Position numbers and translations under genes: made by a program. The notes under the pieces were generated by a model. The model had not been told where the DNA came from and searched no databases. It saw nothing but the letters and a program-made list of their open reading frames with translations. This document shows, piece by piece, positions 8,412 through 16,149 of a stretch of DNA of 24,919 nt. This DNA is from Chloroflexi bacterium RBG_16_60_22 (lineage in GTDB: Bacteria > Chloroflexota > Dehalococcoidia > Dehalococcoidales > RBG-16-60-22), in the NCBI GenBank assembly GCA_001796935.1, contig MGNX01000051.1, positions 13,373-38,291 on the forward strand. The letters run 5' to 3'. Position 1 is the first letter of the stretch, and each line of letters starts with the position of its first letter.

Positions 8412-9239
8412 TTGGAACCGAGAATCGGGGTCTATATCTGCCACTGCGGCAGCAACATCGCCGGCACGGTGGATGTTGAAGACGTGGCCCGCGCCGCCAG
8501 GGAGCAGGAGGGGGTGGTAGTATCGCGTGCCTACCGCTTCATGTGCTCCGACCCCGGCCAGGAGATGATTAAGCGGGATGTCCAGGAGTACGGACTCAAC
8601 CGGGTGGTGGTGGCAGCCTGCTCCCCGACGATGCACGAGTCCACCTACCGCCGCGTCCTCCAGGAAGCTGGCCTTAACCCTTATTTCTTCGAGATGGCCA
8701 ATATCCGCGAGCATGTCTCCTGGGTCACCGTCGATAAGAAGAAGGCCACCGAGAAAGCTAAGGCGCTGGTCGCCGCCGCCGTCCGGCGGGTCTACTATCA
8801 CCAGCCGCTGGAGACGCGGCAGGTGCCCGTCAACCCCAACACCCTGGTGGTCGGCGGGGGCATTGCCGGCATCCAGGCGGCCCTCAAGATTGCCGATTCC
8901 GGCAACAAGGTATACCTGGTGGAAAAGAGCCCCAGCGTCGGCGGGCACATGGCCCAGCTGGACAAGACCTTCCCCACCCTGGACTGCTCCGCCTGTATCC
9001 TCACCCCCAAGATGACCCTGGTGGGCTCCCACCCCAACATCCAGCTGCTCACCTGGAGCGAGGTCGAGGAGGTCTCCGGCTACGTCGGCAACTTCAAGGT
9101 TAAAATCAGGAAGAAGGCCCGGTACATAGATTTAGACAAGTGTACCGGCTGCGGCGAGTGCGCCAAGAACTGCCCGGTGCGCTACCTGCCCCAGTATAAA
9201 AAAGGAAACGGCGATGGCAACACAACTGGCGAAGGTTAA
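8412..9239 (+). CDS. hdrA: HdrA N-terminal half as a separate polypeptide
   Basis: This 275-residue protein matches only the first part of HdrA. It has the N-terminal domain with ICHCGSN (C10, C12), FMCSDPGQ (C45) and AACSPTMHE (C70). The first half of the flavin-binding domain follows (VVGGGIAGIQAALKIADSG, about residues 147-164), then VGGHMAQLDKTFPTLDCSAC (C192, C195) and one [4Fe-4S] motif CTGCGECAKNC (C244-C254). It stops soon after that cluster. The remaining half of HdrA (second FAD segment and later clusters) is encoded at 11599-13383, beyond inserted nuoE and nuoF genes. The start is TTG 8412, with GGGAG just upstream. The stop overlaps the next nuoE start by 26 nt. No frameshift is seen and the coding pattern is intact, so this looks like a genuine split gene rather than a broken one. 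Confidence 0.88.
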   Translation: MEPRIGVYICHCGSNIAGTVDVEDVARAAREQEGVVVSRAYRFMCSDPGQEMIKRDVQEYGLNRVVVAACSPTMHESTYRRVLQEAGLNPYFFEMANIREHVSWVTVDKKKATEKAKALVAAAVRRVYYHQPLETRQVPVNPNTLVVGGGIAGIQAALKIADSGNKVYLVEKSPSVGGHMAQLDKTFPTLDCSACILTPKMTLVGSHPNIQLLTWSEVEEVSGYVGNFKVKIRKKARYIDLDKCTGCGECAKNCPVRYLPQYKKGNGDGNTTGEG

Positions 9240-9672
9240 CGAAATTATCGATAAATACCCGGCCCGGCCCTCGGTGCTAATCCAGCTCCTGCTGGATATC
9301 CAGGGGCAGTTCAACTGGATTTCCCGGGAAACGATACAGTGCGTCAGCGACCGGCTGGGCGTGCCCGTCAGCCAGATATACCGCGTGGCCAGCTTCTACA
9401 AGGCCATGAGCCTCAAGCCGCGGGGCAAGCACGTCGTCAACGTCTGCCTGGGCACCGCCTGCCACGTGCGCGGCGCCAACCGCCTCATGAGCAAGATGGA
9501 AGACACCCTGGGCATCAAGCCCGGCGAGACCACGGAAGACAAAAAGTTCTCCCTGGAGAGGGTCAACTGCCTGGGCTGCTGCGCCCTGGGGCCGGTGATG
9601 CTGGTGGACAAGGACTACCACGGCAAGATGACCCCCGCCAGGGTGGAACCGATTTTAAAGGACTATAAGTAG
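9214..9672 (+). CDS. nuoE: Second NuoE-like [2Fe-2S] subunit, inside the split hdrA
   Basis: This 152-residue NuoE/HydC-family protein is a paralogue of the one at 374-871. Its [2Fe-2S] ligands are C78 and C83 (CLGTAC) and C119 and C123 (CLGCC). Shared landmarks include HVRGAN, KPGETTEDK and YHGKMTPA. The ATG at 9214 follows AAAGGA at suitable spacing and lies inside the end of the HdrA N-half gene. It should form the small subunit of an NAD(H)-oxidising unit with the following NuoF. Here that unit is dedicated to the Hdr complex, whereas the first pair serves formate dehydrogenase. Confidence 0.92.
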   Translation: MATQLAKVNEIIDKYPARPSVLIQLLLDIQGQFNWISRETIQCVSDRLGVPVSQIYRVASFYKAMSLKPRGKHVVNVCLGTACHVRGANRLMSKMEDTLGIKPGETTEDKKFSLERVNCLGCCALGPVMLVDKDYHGKMTPARVEPILKDYK

Positions 9673-11589
9673 ATGGCACGATTAAACTCGCCCGAGGCGC
9701 TGGAGAAGCTCCGGCAGGAGATAACAGCCGGGCGCGACCCGGACAAGCCCTGCATCACGCTCTGCTCCGGCACGGCCTGCAACGCCAACGGCAGCGAGAA
9801 AATCGCCCCCGTCTTCGCCGCGGAGATTGAGAAGCAGGGACTCAAAGGCGAGGTTGACCTGAGGCGGACGGGCTGCCACGGCTTCTGCGAGCGTGGGCCC
9901 ATCGTCGTCATCTACCCGGAGGAGATATGCTACCTCCAGGTCCAGCCGGGGGACGCGGCGGAAATCGTCCAGAGCATCAAGGAGAAGAAGCTCGTCGAGC
10001 GTCTCCTCTACAAGGACGCCTCCGGCGCCCGCATCGCCCACGAGCCGGAGATTCCTTTCTACAAGAACCAGCAGCAGGTGGTCTTCGGGTTCAACCGCAA
10101 AATCGACCCCCGCAGCATCGACGACTACCTGGCGGTGGGCGGCTACCGCGCCCTGGCCAAGGTCCTCTTTAAAATGACCCCGGAGCAGGTGCTGGAGGAG
10201 GTCAAGAAGGCCAACCTGAGGGGGCGGGGCGGCGGCGGCTTTCCCACCGGCCGGAAGTGGGAAACGACGCGGGACGCCCCCGGCGAGCCCAAGTACGTCA
10301 TCGTCAACGCCGACGAGGGCGACCCCGGGGCTTACATGGACCGCAGCCTCCTGGAAGGCAACCCCCACAGCGTGCTGGAGGGCCTCATCATCGGCGCTTA
10401 CGCCATCGGCTCCCACCAGGGCTTTATCTACGTGCGCGCCGAGTACCCCCTGGCCGTGGAAAACGTCAACATCGCCATCCGGCAGGCGCGGGAGTACGGC
10501 CTGCTCGGCGAGAATATCCTCGGCTCGGGGTTTGGTTTCACCATCGATGTCCACCGCGGGGCCGGGGCCTTCGTCTCCGGCGAGTCCAGCGCCCTGATGA
10601 CGGCCATCGAGGGCAAGGTCGGCGAGCCTCGCCCGAAGTACGTCCGCACCGCCGTCAGCGGCATCTGGGACAGGCCGAGCAACCTCAACAACGTCGAGAC
10701 CTGGGCCAACGTGCCCCTGATTATCGGCCGGGGGGCGGACTGGTTCGCGTCCATCGGCACGAAAGGGAGCAAGGGCACCAAGATATTCTCGCTGGTAGGC
10801 AAGGTGAACAACACCGGCCTGGTGGAAGTGCCCATGGGCGTGACGCTGCGCCGGATAATCTTCGATATCGGCGGCGGCATCCCCGGCGGCAAGAAGTTCA
10901 AGGCCGTCCAGACCGGCGGGCCATCCGGCGGCATGATTCCCGAGAAGTTCCTCGACGCCCCGGTGGACTTCGACGAGCTGACCAAGCTCGACTCCATGAT
11001 GGGCTCCGGCGGCATGATTGTCATGGACGAGGATACCTGCGTCGTGGACGTGGCCCGCTACTTCATCGACTTCCTCTGCGACGAGTCCTGCGGCAAATGC
11101 GTCCCCTGCCGCGAGGGGCTGAAGCACATGCGCGAGATTCTCAACGATATCGTCGGCGGGCGGGGCAAGCCGGGCGATATCGAGCTGATGGAAGGGCTCT
11201 CTAAAATAATGGCGCGCGCCTCCCTCTGCGCCCTGGGACAAACGGCGCCCAACCCGGTCATGACCACCATCCACTACTTCCGCGACGAGTACGAGGCCCA
11301 CGTCAACGAAAAGAGGTGCCCGGCGCTGGTCTGCAAGGAGCTCATCGCCTACCACATCGACCCCGCCAGGTGCCAGGCCTGCATGATTTGCGGCCGGGAG
11401 TGCCCGGTCAACGCCATCAGCGGCGGCAAGGGCATCATCCACGTCATCGACCAGCAGAAATGCACCAGGTGCGGCACCTGCCTCGATGTCTGCCCGGCCC
11501 GCTTCCGCGCCGTCACCAAGCTCTCCGGGGAACCGGTCCCCGCCGCTATTCCGGAGAGGGAAAGGGTGCTGGTCAGGGAGAAAAAATAG
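9673..11589 (+). CDS. nuoF: Second NuoF-like FMN/NADH-binding subunit, inside the split hdrA
   Basis: This 638-residue protein has the same domain order as the first NuoF. It opens with a thioredoxin-like [2Fe-2S] domain (C31, C36, C68, C72). The FMN/NADH site follows (RGRGGGGFPTG near residue 182, then NADEGDPGAYMDRS), then the [4Fe-4S] motif ESCGKCVPC near 471. Two C-terminal ferredoxin clusters complete it (CQACMICGRECP and CTRCGTCLDVCP, about residues 566-610). The ATG begins right after the nuoE stop, with AAAGGA upstream. It provides an NAD(H) site to the Hdr assembly, a job often done in other lineages by the unrelated FloxABCD proteins. All cofactor-binding residues I can judge are present. 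Because of paralogy, recombination between the two nuoF genes is conceivable. Confidence 0.93.
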   Translation: MARLNSPEALEKLRQEITAGRDPDKPCITLCSGTACNANGSEKIAPVFAAEIEKQGLKGEVDLRRTGCHGFCERGPIVVIYPEEICYLQVQPGDAAEIVQSIKEKKLVERLLYKDASGARIAHEPEIPFYKNQQQVVFGFNRKIDPRSIDDYLAVGGYRALAKVLFKMTPEQVLEEVKKANLRGRGGGGFPTGRKWETTRDAPGEPKYVIVNADEGDPGAYMDRSLLEGNPHSVLEGLIIGAYAIGSHQGFIYVRAEYPLAVENVNIAIRQAREYGLLGENILGSGFGFTIDVHRGAGAFVSGESSALMTAIEGKVGEPRPKYVRTAVSGIWDRPSNLNNVETWANVPLIIGRGADWFASIGTKGSKGTKIFSLVGKVNNTGLVEVPMGVTLRRIIFDIGGGIPGGKKFKAVQTGGPSGGMIPEKFLDAPVDFDELTKLDSMMGSGGMIVMDEDTCVVDVARYFIDFLCDESCGKCVPCREGLKHMREILNDIVGGRGKPGDIELMEGLSKIMARASLCALGQTAPNPVMTTIHYFRDEYEAHVNEKRCPALVCKELIAYHIDPARCQACMICGRECPVNAISGGKGIIHVIDQQKCTRCGTCLDVCPARFRAVTKLSGEPVPAAIPERERVLVREKK

Positions 11590-11598
11590 GGTACTGCG

Positions 11599-13383
11599 AT
11601 GAGTGAGCTCATTTTAACGATAGACGGCAAAGAGGTCAGGACCGAAGAGGGAAAGTCCGTCCTGGAAGCGGCCAAGGGGGCCGGCATCGATATCCCCACC
11701 CTCTGCTACCACCCCGCCCTGGAGCCCTTCGGGGCCTGCCGCCTCTGCCTGGTGGAAATCGAGAGCCAGGGACGCCAGCGCGTGGTCACCTCCTGCAACT
11801 ACCCCGCCGAAAACGGCCTCAACGTGTTGACGAGGTCGCCGGAGGTCCTGGAGCTGCGCAAGGGCGTTATCGAGCTGTTTCTGGCACAGGCTCCCGGCGC
11901 GGAGAAAATCCGCGAGCTGGCTAAAGAGTACGGCGTCGAGGAACCGCGCTTCAAGCTCGGCGCCCCCGACGAGAAGTGCATCCTCTGCGGGCTATGTACC
12001 CGCATCTGCGAAGAGCGGATGGGCGCCTGCGCCATCAACTTCGTCAACCGCGGCGTCGACCGCCAGGTGGAGACCCCCTACCAGGTAACGCGGGAAATAG
12101 ACATGGACGTCTGCCGGGCCTGCGGCGCCTGCGCCTTCGTCTGCCCCACCGGCGCCATCACCATCGAGGACATCACCCCCAAGACCCCCATCCCCATTCT
12201 TTCCGAGTTTGAAGAGGGACTGGCGCAGAGAGCGCCGGTCTACATCCCGTTCGCCCAGGCCGTCCCCAATAAACCGGTCATTGATAAGACGCAGTGCGTG
12301 CACTTCGCCACCGGCGGCTGCAAAGCCTGCGAGGCCTTCTGCGCCCCCCAGGCCATCAACTTCGAGCAGGAGGACGAGGTCATCGAGGTGGAGGTCGGTT
12401 CCATCATCATCGCCACCGGCTTCGACCTGTTCGACCCCTCCGTTATCCGGCAGTACGGGTACGGCCGACTGGACAACGTGCTCACCAGCCTGGAGTTCGA
12501 GCGCATGGTCAACTCCGCCGGTCCCACCGGCGGCCATATAAAGATGAAAGACGGCCGGGAGCCGGAGAGCATCGCCATCGTCCACTGCGTGGGCAGCCGG
12601 GACGAGAACTACCACGAGTACTGCTCCCGCGTCTGCTGCATGTACTCCATGAAGTTCGCCCACCTGGTCAAGGAGCACACCGGCGCCGATGTCTACGAGT
12701 TCTACATCGATATCCGCAGCTTCGGCAAGGGCTACGAGGAGTTCTACAACCGCGTGCTGGAAGAGGCGACGGTCTTCATCCGCGGCCGGCCGGCGGAGAT
12801 AACGGACATCGCCGAGACCCCGGAGGAGGAAGGCAAGCTGATTGTCCAGTTCGAGGACACCCTGGTGGGCAAACAGCGCCGCCAGCCCGTGGACATGGTC
12901 GTTTTAAGCTGCGGCATCGAGCCGCGGAGGGATATCGAGTCCATCGCCCGGCTGTTCAATATCAGCCGCAGCGCCGACGGCTTTTTCCTGGAGAAACACC
13001 CCAAGCTCGACCCCGTGGCCACCATGACGGACGGCATCTTCGTGGCCGGGTGCTGCCAGGGGCCCAAGGACATCCCGGACACGGTAGCCCAGGCCTCGGC
13101 GGCGGCGGCGGAGGCCCTGGCCATGATAAGCCGGGGCACGGTGGAGGTCGAGGCGGCCACGGCCGTCGTCAACGAAAAAATCTGCACCGGCTGCCAGCTC
13201 TGCAAGCAGGTCTGCCCCTACAGCGCCATCTCCTTCGACGAGCAGAAGCAGGTGTGCCGCGTCAACGAGACCCTCTGCAAAGGCTGCGGCGCCTGCGTCG
13301 GCGGCTGCCCCAGCGACTGCATCAGCCTCAACCATTACACCAACGAGCAACTCGTGGCCCAGATAGAGGGGGCACTTTTTTAG
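11599..13383 (+). CDS. hdrA: Fusion of NuoG-like N-terminus to HdrA C-terminal half
   Basis: Residues 1-190 of this 594-residue protein look like the start of NuoG/HydA: a [2Fe-2S] site (C36, C47, C50, C66) and two [4Fe-4S] motifs (C127-C137 and C172-C182). NuoG's His-ligated cluster is not seen. From about residue 203 the sequence becomes HdrA. It continues with EGLAQRAPVYIPFAQAVPNKP, an unusual cluster motif (C233, C241, C244, C248), the second flavin-domain part (IIIATGFDLFD, CVGSRDEN, YCSRVCC), GIFVAGCCQGPKDIPDTVAQ and two terminal ferredoxin motifs (CTGCQLCKQVCP, CKGCGACVGGCP). The HdrA part starts where the N-half at 8412-9239 ends, so the two chains together would rebuild one HdrA. Electrons could flow NADH-NuoF-NuoE/NuoG-domain to the HdrA flavin. 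The start is ATG 11599; the ribosome binding site is weak. Confidence 0.92.
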   Translation: MSELILTIDGKEVRTEEGKSVLEAAKGAGIDIPTLCYHPALEPFGACRLCLVEIESQGRQRVVTSCNYPAENGLNVLTRSPEVLELRKGVIELFLAQAPGAEKIRELAKEYGVEEPRFKLGAPDEKCILCGLCTRICEERMGACAINFVNRGVDRQVETPYQVTREIDMDVCRACGACAFVCPTGAITIEDITPKTPIPILSEFEEGLAQRAPVYIPFAQAVPNKPVIDKTQCVHFATGGCKACEAFCAPQAINFEQEDEVIEVEVGSIIIATGFDLFDPSVIRQYGYGRLDNVLTSLEFERMVNSAGPTGGHIKMKDGREPESIAIVHCVGSRDENYHEYCSRVCCMYSMKFAHLVKEHTGADVYEFYIDIRSFGKGYEEFYNRVLEEATVFIRGRPAEITDIAETPEEEGKLIVQFEDTLVGKQRRQPVDMVVLSCGIEPRRDIESIARLFNISRSADGFFLEKHPKLDPVATMTDGIFVAGCCQGPKDIPDTVAQASAAAAEALAMISRGTVEVEAATAVVNEKICTGCQLCKQVCPYSAISFDEQKQVCRVNETLCKGCGACVGGCPSDCISLNHYTNEQLVAQIEGALF

Positions 13384-13680
13384 AAAACCCCCCGTATAAT
13401 TTTGGCGGTAACGCGGGCTGGACTTATCCCGCGTCACGTACTATAATTACCCCGGATAGTGTAGCTAAATTCCCGTAATTGTAGTACAATATATGTGGCT
13501 CTGACTTTCCCCGCAATAATCACCGCCACAGCCGAGCCACGTACTGGACGGAGCCTGGGACTCATTGTATTTGCTAAGCTTGCTCGGGAACAATCACGCC
13601 TGCAGTCTTGCTATCCCCTTTTTTACCACGAGGTATAGGCCTGCGCGTGAATATGGAGACTACGATGAAAGGAGTCGGAC
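13384..13680 (+). promoter_or_regulatory. 297-nt leader before the hydrogenase genes
   Basis: No gene is seen here and the composition is clearly more A/T-rich than the flanks. A hairpin ACGCGGG-N10-CCCGCGT (13411-13434) lies 27 nt after the stop of the HdrA fusion gene. Two TATAAT hexamers occur (13395-13400 and 13442-13447); the second has TGGACT (13419-13424) 17 nt upstream, a partial -35 match. TACAAT at 13485-13490 is another candidate. GTGGCTC (13495-13501) and GAGCCAC (13534-13540) could form a long-loop stem, and CACGTACT occurs twice (13435-13442 and 13538-13545). This suggests separate transcriptional control of the hydrogenase, but the exact promoter is not proven. Confidence 0.4.
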
Positions 13681-14574
13681 TTGATGGTTAAGGAACTTCC
13701 GGTTATTTACCTGCAGACGGCCGCGTGCAGCGGCTGCGCCGTGACGCTCCTGAATACGGCCAGTCCTACCATAAAGAATGTGCTCATCGACCAGATAGCC
13801 CCGGGCGTGCACATCAACCTCCGGTTTCACCCGGTAATCATGGCCGCCGCCGGCGAAATGGCCATCCGGGCGATGGAAGACACGGCCGAACAGAAGAAGG
13901 GCGAGTACGTCCTGGTGGTTGACGGCGCCGTCCCCACCGCCCCGGGGGCCGTTTACGGAGCCATCGGCGAGCGGAACGGGAAGCCGGTCACCATGCTGCA
14001 AAGGGTGACGGAGCTGGCCGCCGATGCCCTGGCGGTCATCGCCCTGGGCACCTGCGCTTCCTTCGGGGGGATTCCCGCCGCCCCACCCAACCCTACCGGC
14101 TGTCAGCCCGTCAGGGATGTCCTCAAAAAGGAGGGCATCAGCAAGCCCCTGGTAAACATCCCCGGCTGCCCCCCCCACCCGGACTGGTTCGTGGGGACGG
14201 TGGCCGGCGTCATCCTCAACGGCCTGCCCGCCGCCGACGACCTCGACGACCTGCTCCGCCCCAGGGCCTTCTACGGCAAGCTGATTCACGAGAACTGCCC
14301 CCGCCGCGCCTGCTTCGACGAGGGGAAGTTCGCCAGGAAGTTCGGCGACGAGGGCTGCCTCTACGAGCTGGGCTGCAAGGGTCCCATCACCTACGCCGAC
14401 TGCCCCGTGCGGCGGTGGAACAGCGGCACCAACTGGGTCATCGGGGCCGGGGCGCCCTGCAACGGCTGTACCCAGCCGGAATTCCCCGACCAGACGGCAC
14501 CCTTCTACGAGAAGCTCGTCGACGTTGAGCTGCCCACCATCGGCGCCTACTGGGCCGGCAAGGAGGAGAAGTAA
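13681..14574 (+). CDS. [NiFe] hydrogenase small subunit, cytoplasmic, without Tat signal
   Basis: This protein of about 297 residues has the iron-sulfur cysteines of a [NiFe] hydrogenase small subunit. These are CSGC near residue 16 (proximal cluster), GTCASFGG, PGCPPHPDW, the medial/distal cluster segment ENCPRRACFDEG...GDEGCLYELGCKGP, and APCNGCTQPEFPD. These segments resemble group 1 uptake hydrogenases more than the short MvhG-type subunits that normally accompany Hdr. There is no twin-arginine signal peptide; the chain begins almost directly with VIYLQTAACSGC, so the enzyme should stay in the cytoplasm. The start is TTG 13681 or ATG 13684; GGAG at 13671-13674 suits either, slightly better the ATG. 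It overlaps the large-subunit start by one base. Confidence 0.92.
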   Translation: MMVKELPVIYLQTAACSGCAVTLLNTASPTIKNVLIDQIAPGVHINLRFHPVIMAAAGEMAIRAMEDTAEQKKGEYVLVVDGAVPTAPGAVYGAIGERNGKPVTMLQRVTELAADALAVIALGTCASFGGIPAAPPNPTGCQPVRDVLKKEGISKPLVNIPGCPPHPDWFVGTVAGVILNGLPAADDLDDLLRPRAFYGKLIHENCPRRACFDEGKFARKFGDEGCLYELGCKGPITYADCPVRRWNSGTNWVIGAGAPCNGCTQPEFPDQTAPFYEKLVDVELPTIGAYWAGKEEK

Positions 14575-16133
14575 TGGGTAAAATCGTCATCGACCCCGTC
14601 ACCCGGATTGAAGGACACCTCAAGATGGAGTGCGTCGTGGAGAACGGCGTCGTCAAGGACGCCCGGGCCACTGGCAACCTCTTCCGCGGCCTGGAAATCA
14701 TCCTGCGGGGCCGCGACCCCCGGGATGCCCAGATAATCACCCAGCGTATCTGCGGCGTCTGCCCGCAGTCGCACGGCATCGCCGCCACGCTCAACCTGGA
14801 CAGCGCCTTCGGCATCGCCGATAAGGTCCCGGACAACGGCCGTATCCTGCGCAACCTCATTCACGGCGCGCACGTCGCCCAGGACCACGTCCTCCACTTC
14901 TACCACCTGGCCGCCCTGGACTACGTCAACGTGGCCGACGTGGCCAGCTACGAAGGCAACGACACCGAGCTGAACTCGGTCAAGGACTTCATCAACCGCG
15001 GCGCGCTGGAGCCATTCATGCCCCGCTACGAAGGCGATTACCGCCTGCCCCCGGAGGTCAACCAGATGGCGGTGGCCCACTACGTCAGGGCGCTGGAAAT
15101 CCGGCGCATCGGCCACGAGGCGGTCAGCATCTTCGGCGGCAAGATTCCCCACAGCGTGGGGGTCGTCCCCGGCGGCGTCACCAGCGTCCCCACCACGGAC
15201 AGCATCATGGCCTACATCTGGAAGGTAAAAATCCTCCAGGACTTCATCAACAACGTCTACATCCCGGACGTCCTGGCGGTGGCCGGGGCCTACATGGACT
15301 ACGCCGGAATCGGGGTGGGCTGCAAAAACCTGCTCTCCTACGGCATGTACGATCTCGACGGCACCAGCCCGGACTATACCACCCGTGAGCGGCTCTTCAA
15401 GCAGGGCACCGTCTCCGCGGACCTCAAGCCGCAGCCGCTCAAGACAGATAAGATAACCGAGCACGTCAGGCACTCCTGGTACGAGGACGCCACCTCGGAC
15501 CGCCACCCCTCGCGGGGCGATACGAAACCCCAGTACGGCAAGAAGGACGCCTACTCCTGGGCCAAAGCCCCCCGCTACGGCGGCCAGGTCTACGAAGTGG
15601 GCCCTCTGGCCAGGGTGGCGGTGACCTACGCCAAGGGCGACCCCAGGATGAAGGAGATGGTGGAGGGGGCGCTGCAACAGCTCAAGGCCACCCCGGCGGC
15701 CCTCTTCTCCGTGCTGGGAAGGCACCTGGCGCGGGCGCTCTCCGCCAAGTTCATCGCCGATTCCCTGGCGGACTGGGCGCTCCAGCTGAAAATCGGCCAG
15801 CCGGCCTACGTGGAGTACGAGCTGCCCGAGGAAGCGATGGGCATGGGCATCGTCGAAGGTTCCCGCGGCGCCCTGGGCCACTGGGTCGAGATTAAGGATA
15901 AAAAGATTGCCAACTACCAGGCCGTGGTGCCCACCACCTGGAATATCTCCCCGATGGACGACCAGGGACAGCACGGCCCCATCGAGCAGGCCCTAATCGG
16001 CACGAAGGTCAGGGACGAGAAGAACCCCTTTGAAATCGTGCGCATCATCCGCTCCTTCGACCCCTGCCTGGCCTGCTCCATCCACGTCGTCACCCCCAAA
16101 GGTCGAGACCTGGGCAAGTTCAGGGTAGTGTAG
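14574..16133 (+). CDS. [NiFe] hydrogenase large (catalytic) subunit
   Basis: This 519-residue catalytic subunit binds the NiFe(CN)2CO site through two conserved motifs. One is RICGVCPQSH (C60, C63) near the N-terminus and the other is DPCLACSIH (C498, C501, H504) near the C-terminus. Further group 1-type landmarks are IDPVTRIEGHLK, FRGLEIILRGRDPRDA and NGRILRNLIHGAH. A 15-residue tail follows H504, so maturation should need a specific endopeptidase, which is not encoded in this window. It is translationally coupled to the small subunit (TAATG overlap). No cytochrome b, Tat signal or MvhD gene accompanies it. The enzyme probably oxidises or makes H2 in the cytoplasm and trades electrons with a soluble partner such as the nearby Hdr-Nuo set. 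Confidence 0.94.
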   Translation: MGKIVIDPVTRIEGHLKMECVVENGVVKDARATGNLFRGLEIILRGRDPRDAQIITQRICGVCPQSHGIAATLNLDSAFGIADKVPDNGRILRNLIHGAHVAQDHVLHFYHLAALDYVNVADVASYEGNDTELNSVKDFINRGALEPFMPRYEGDYRLPPEVNQMAVAHYVRALEIRRIGHEAVSIFGGKIPHSVGVVPGGVTSVPTTDSIMAYIWKVKILQDFINNVYIPDVLAVAGAYMDYAGIGVGCKNLLSYGMYDLDGTSPDYTTRERLFKQGTVSADLKPQPLKTDKITEHVRHSWYEDATSDRHPSRGDTKPQYGKKDAYSWAKAPRYGGQVYEVGPLARVAVTYAKGDPRMKEMVEGALQQLKATPAALFSVLGRHLARALSAKFIADSLADWALQLKIGQPAYVEYELPEEAMGMGIVEGSRGALGHWVEIKDKKIANYQAVVPTTWNISPMDDQGQHGPIEQALIGTKVRDEKNPFEIVRIIRSFDPCLACSIHVVTPKGRDLGKFRVV

Positions 16134-16149
16134 CTTTGAAGGAGGAGAG

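Noticed and set aside
8412..9239. The short HdrA N-half as a pseudogene from a frameshift
   Set aside because: The next gene begins with its own ribosome binding site and is intact, and the missing HdrA half is encoded downstream with no loss of sequence, so a split is more likely than decay.
9682..11442. Long antisense open frame opposite the second nuoF
   Set aside because: Shadow frame of a GC-rich gene with no domain motif and no ribosome binding site of note.
14547..15974. Antisense open frame opposite the hydrogenase large subunit
   Set aside because: Shadow frame; the catalytic motifs are on the + strand.
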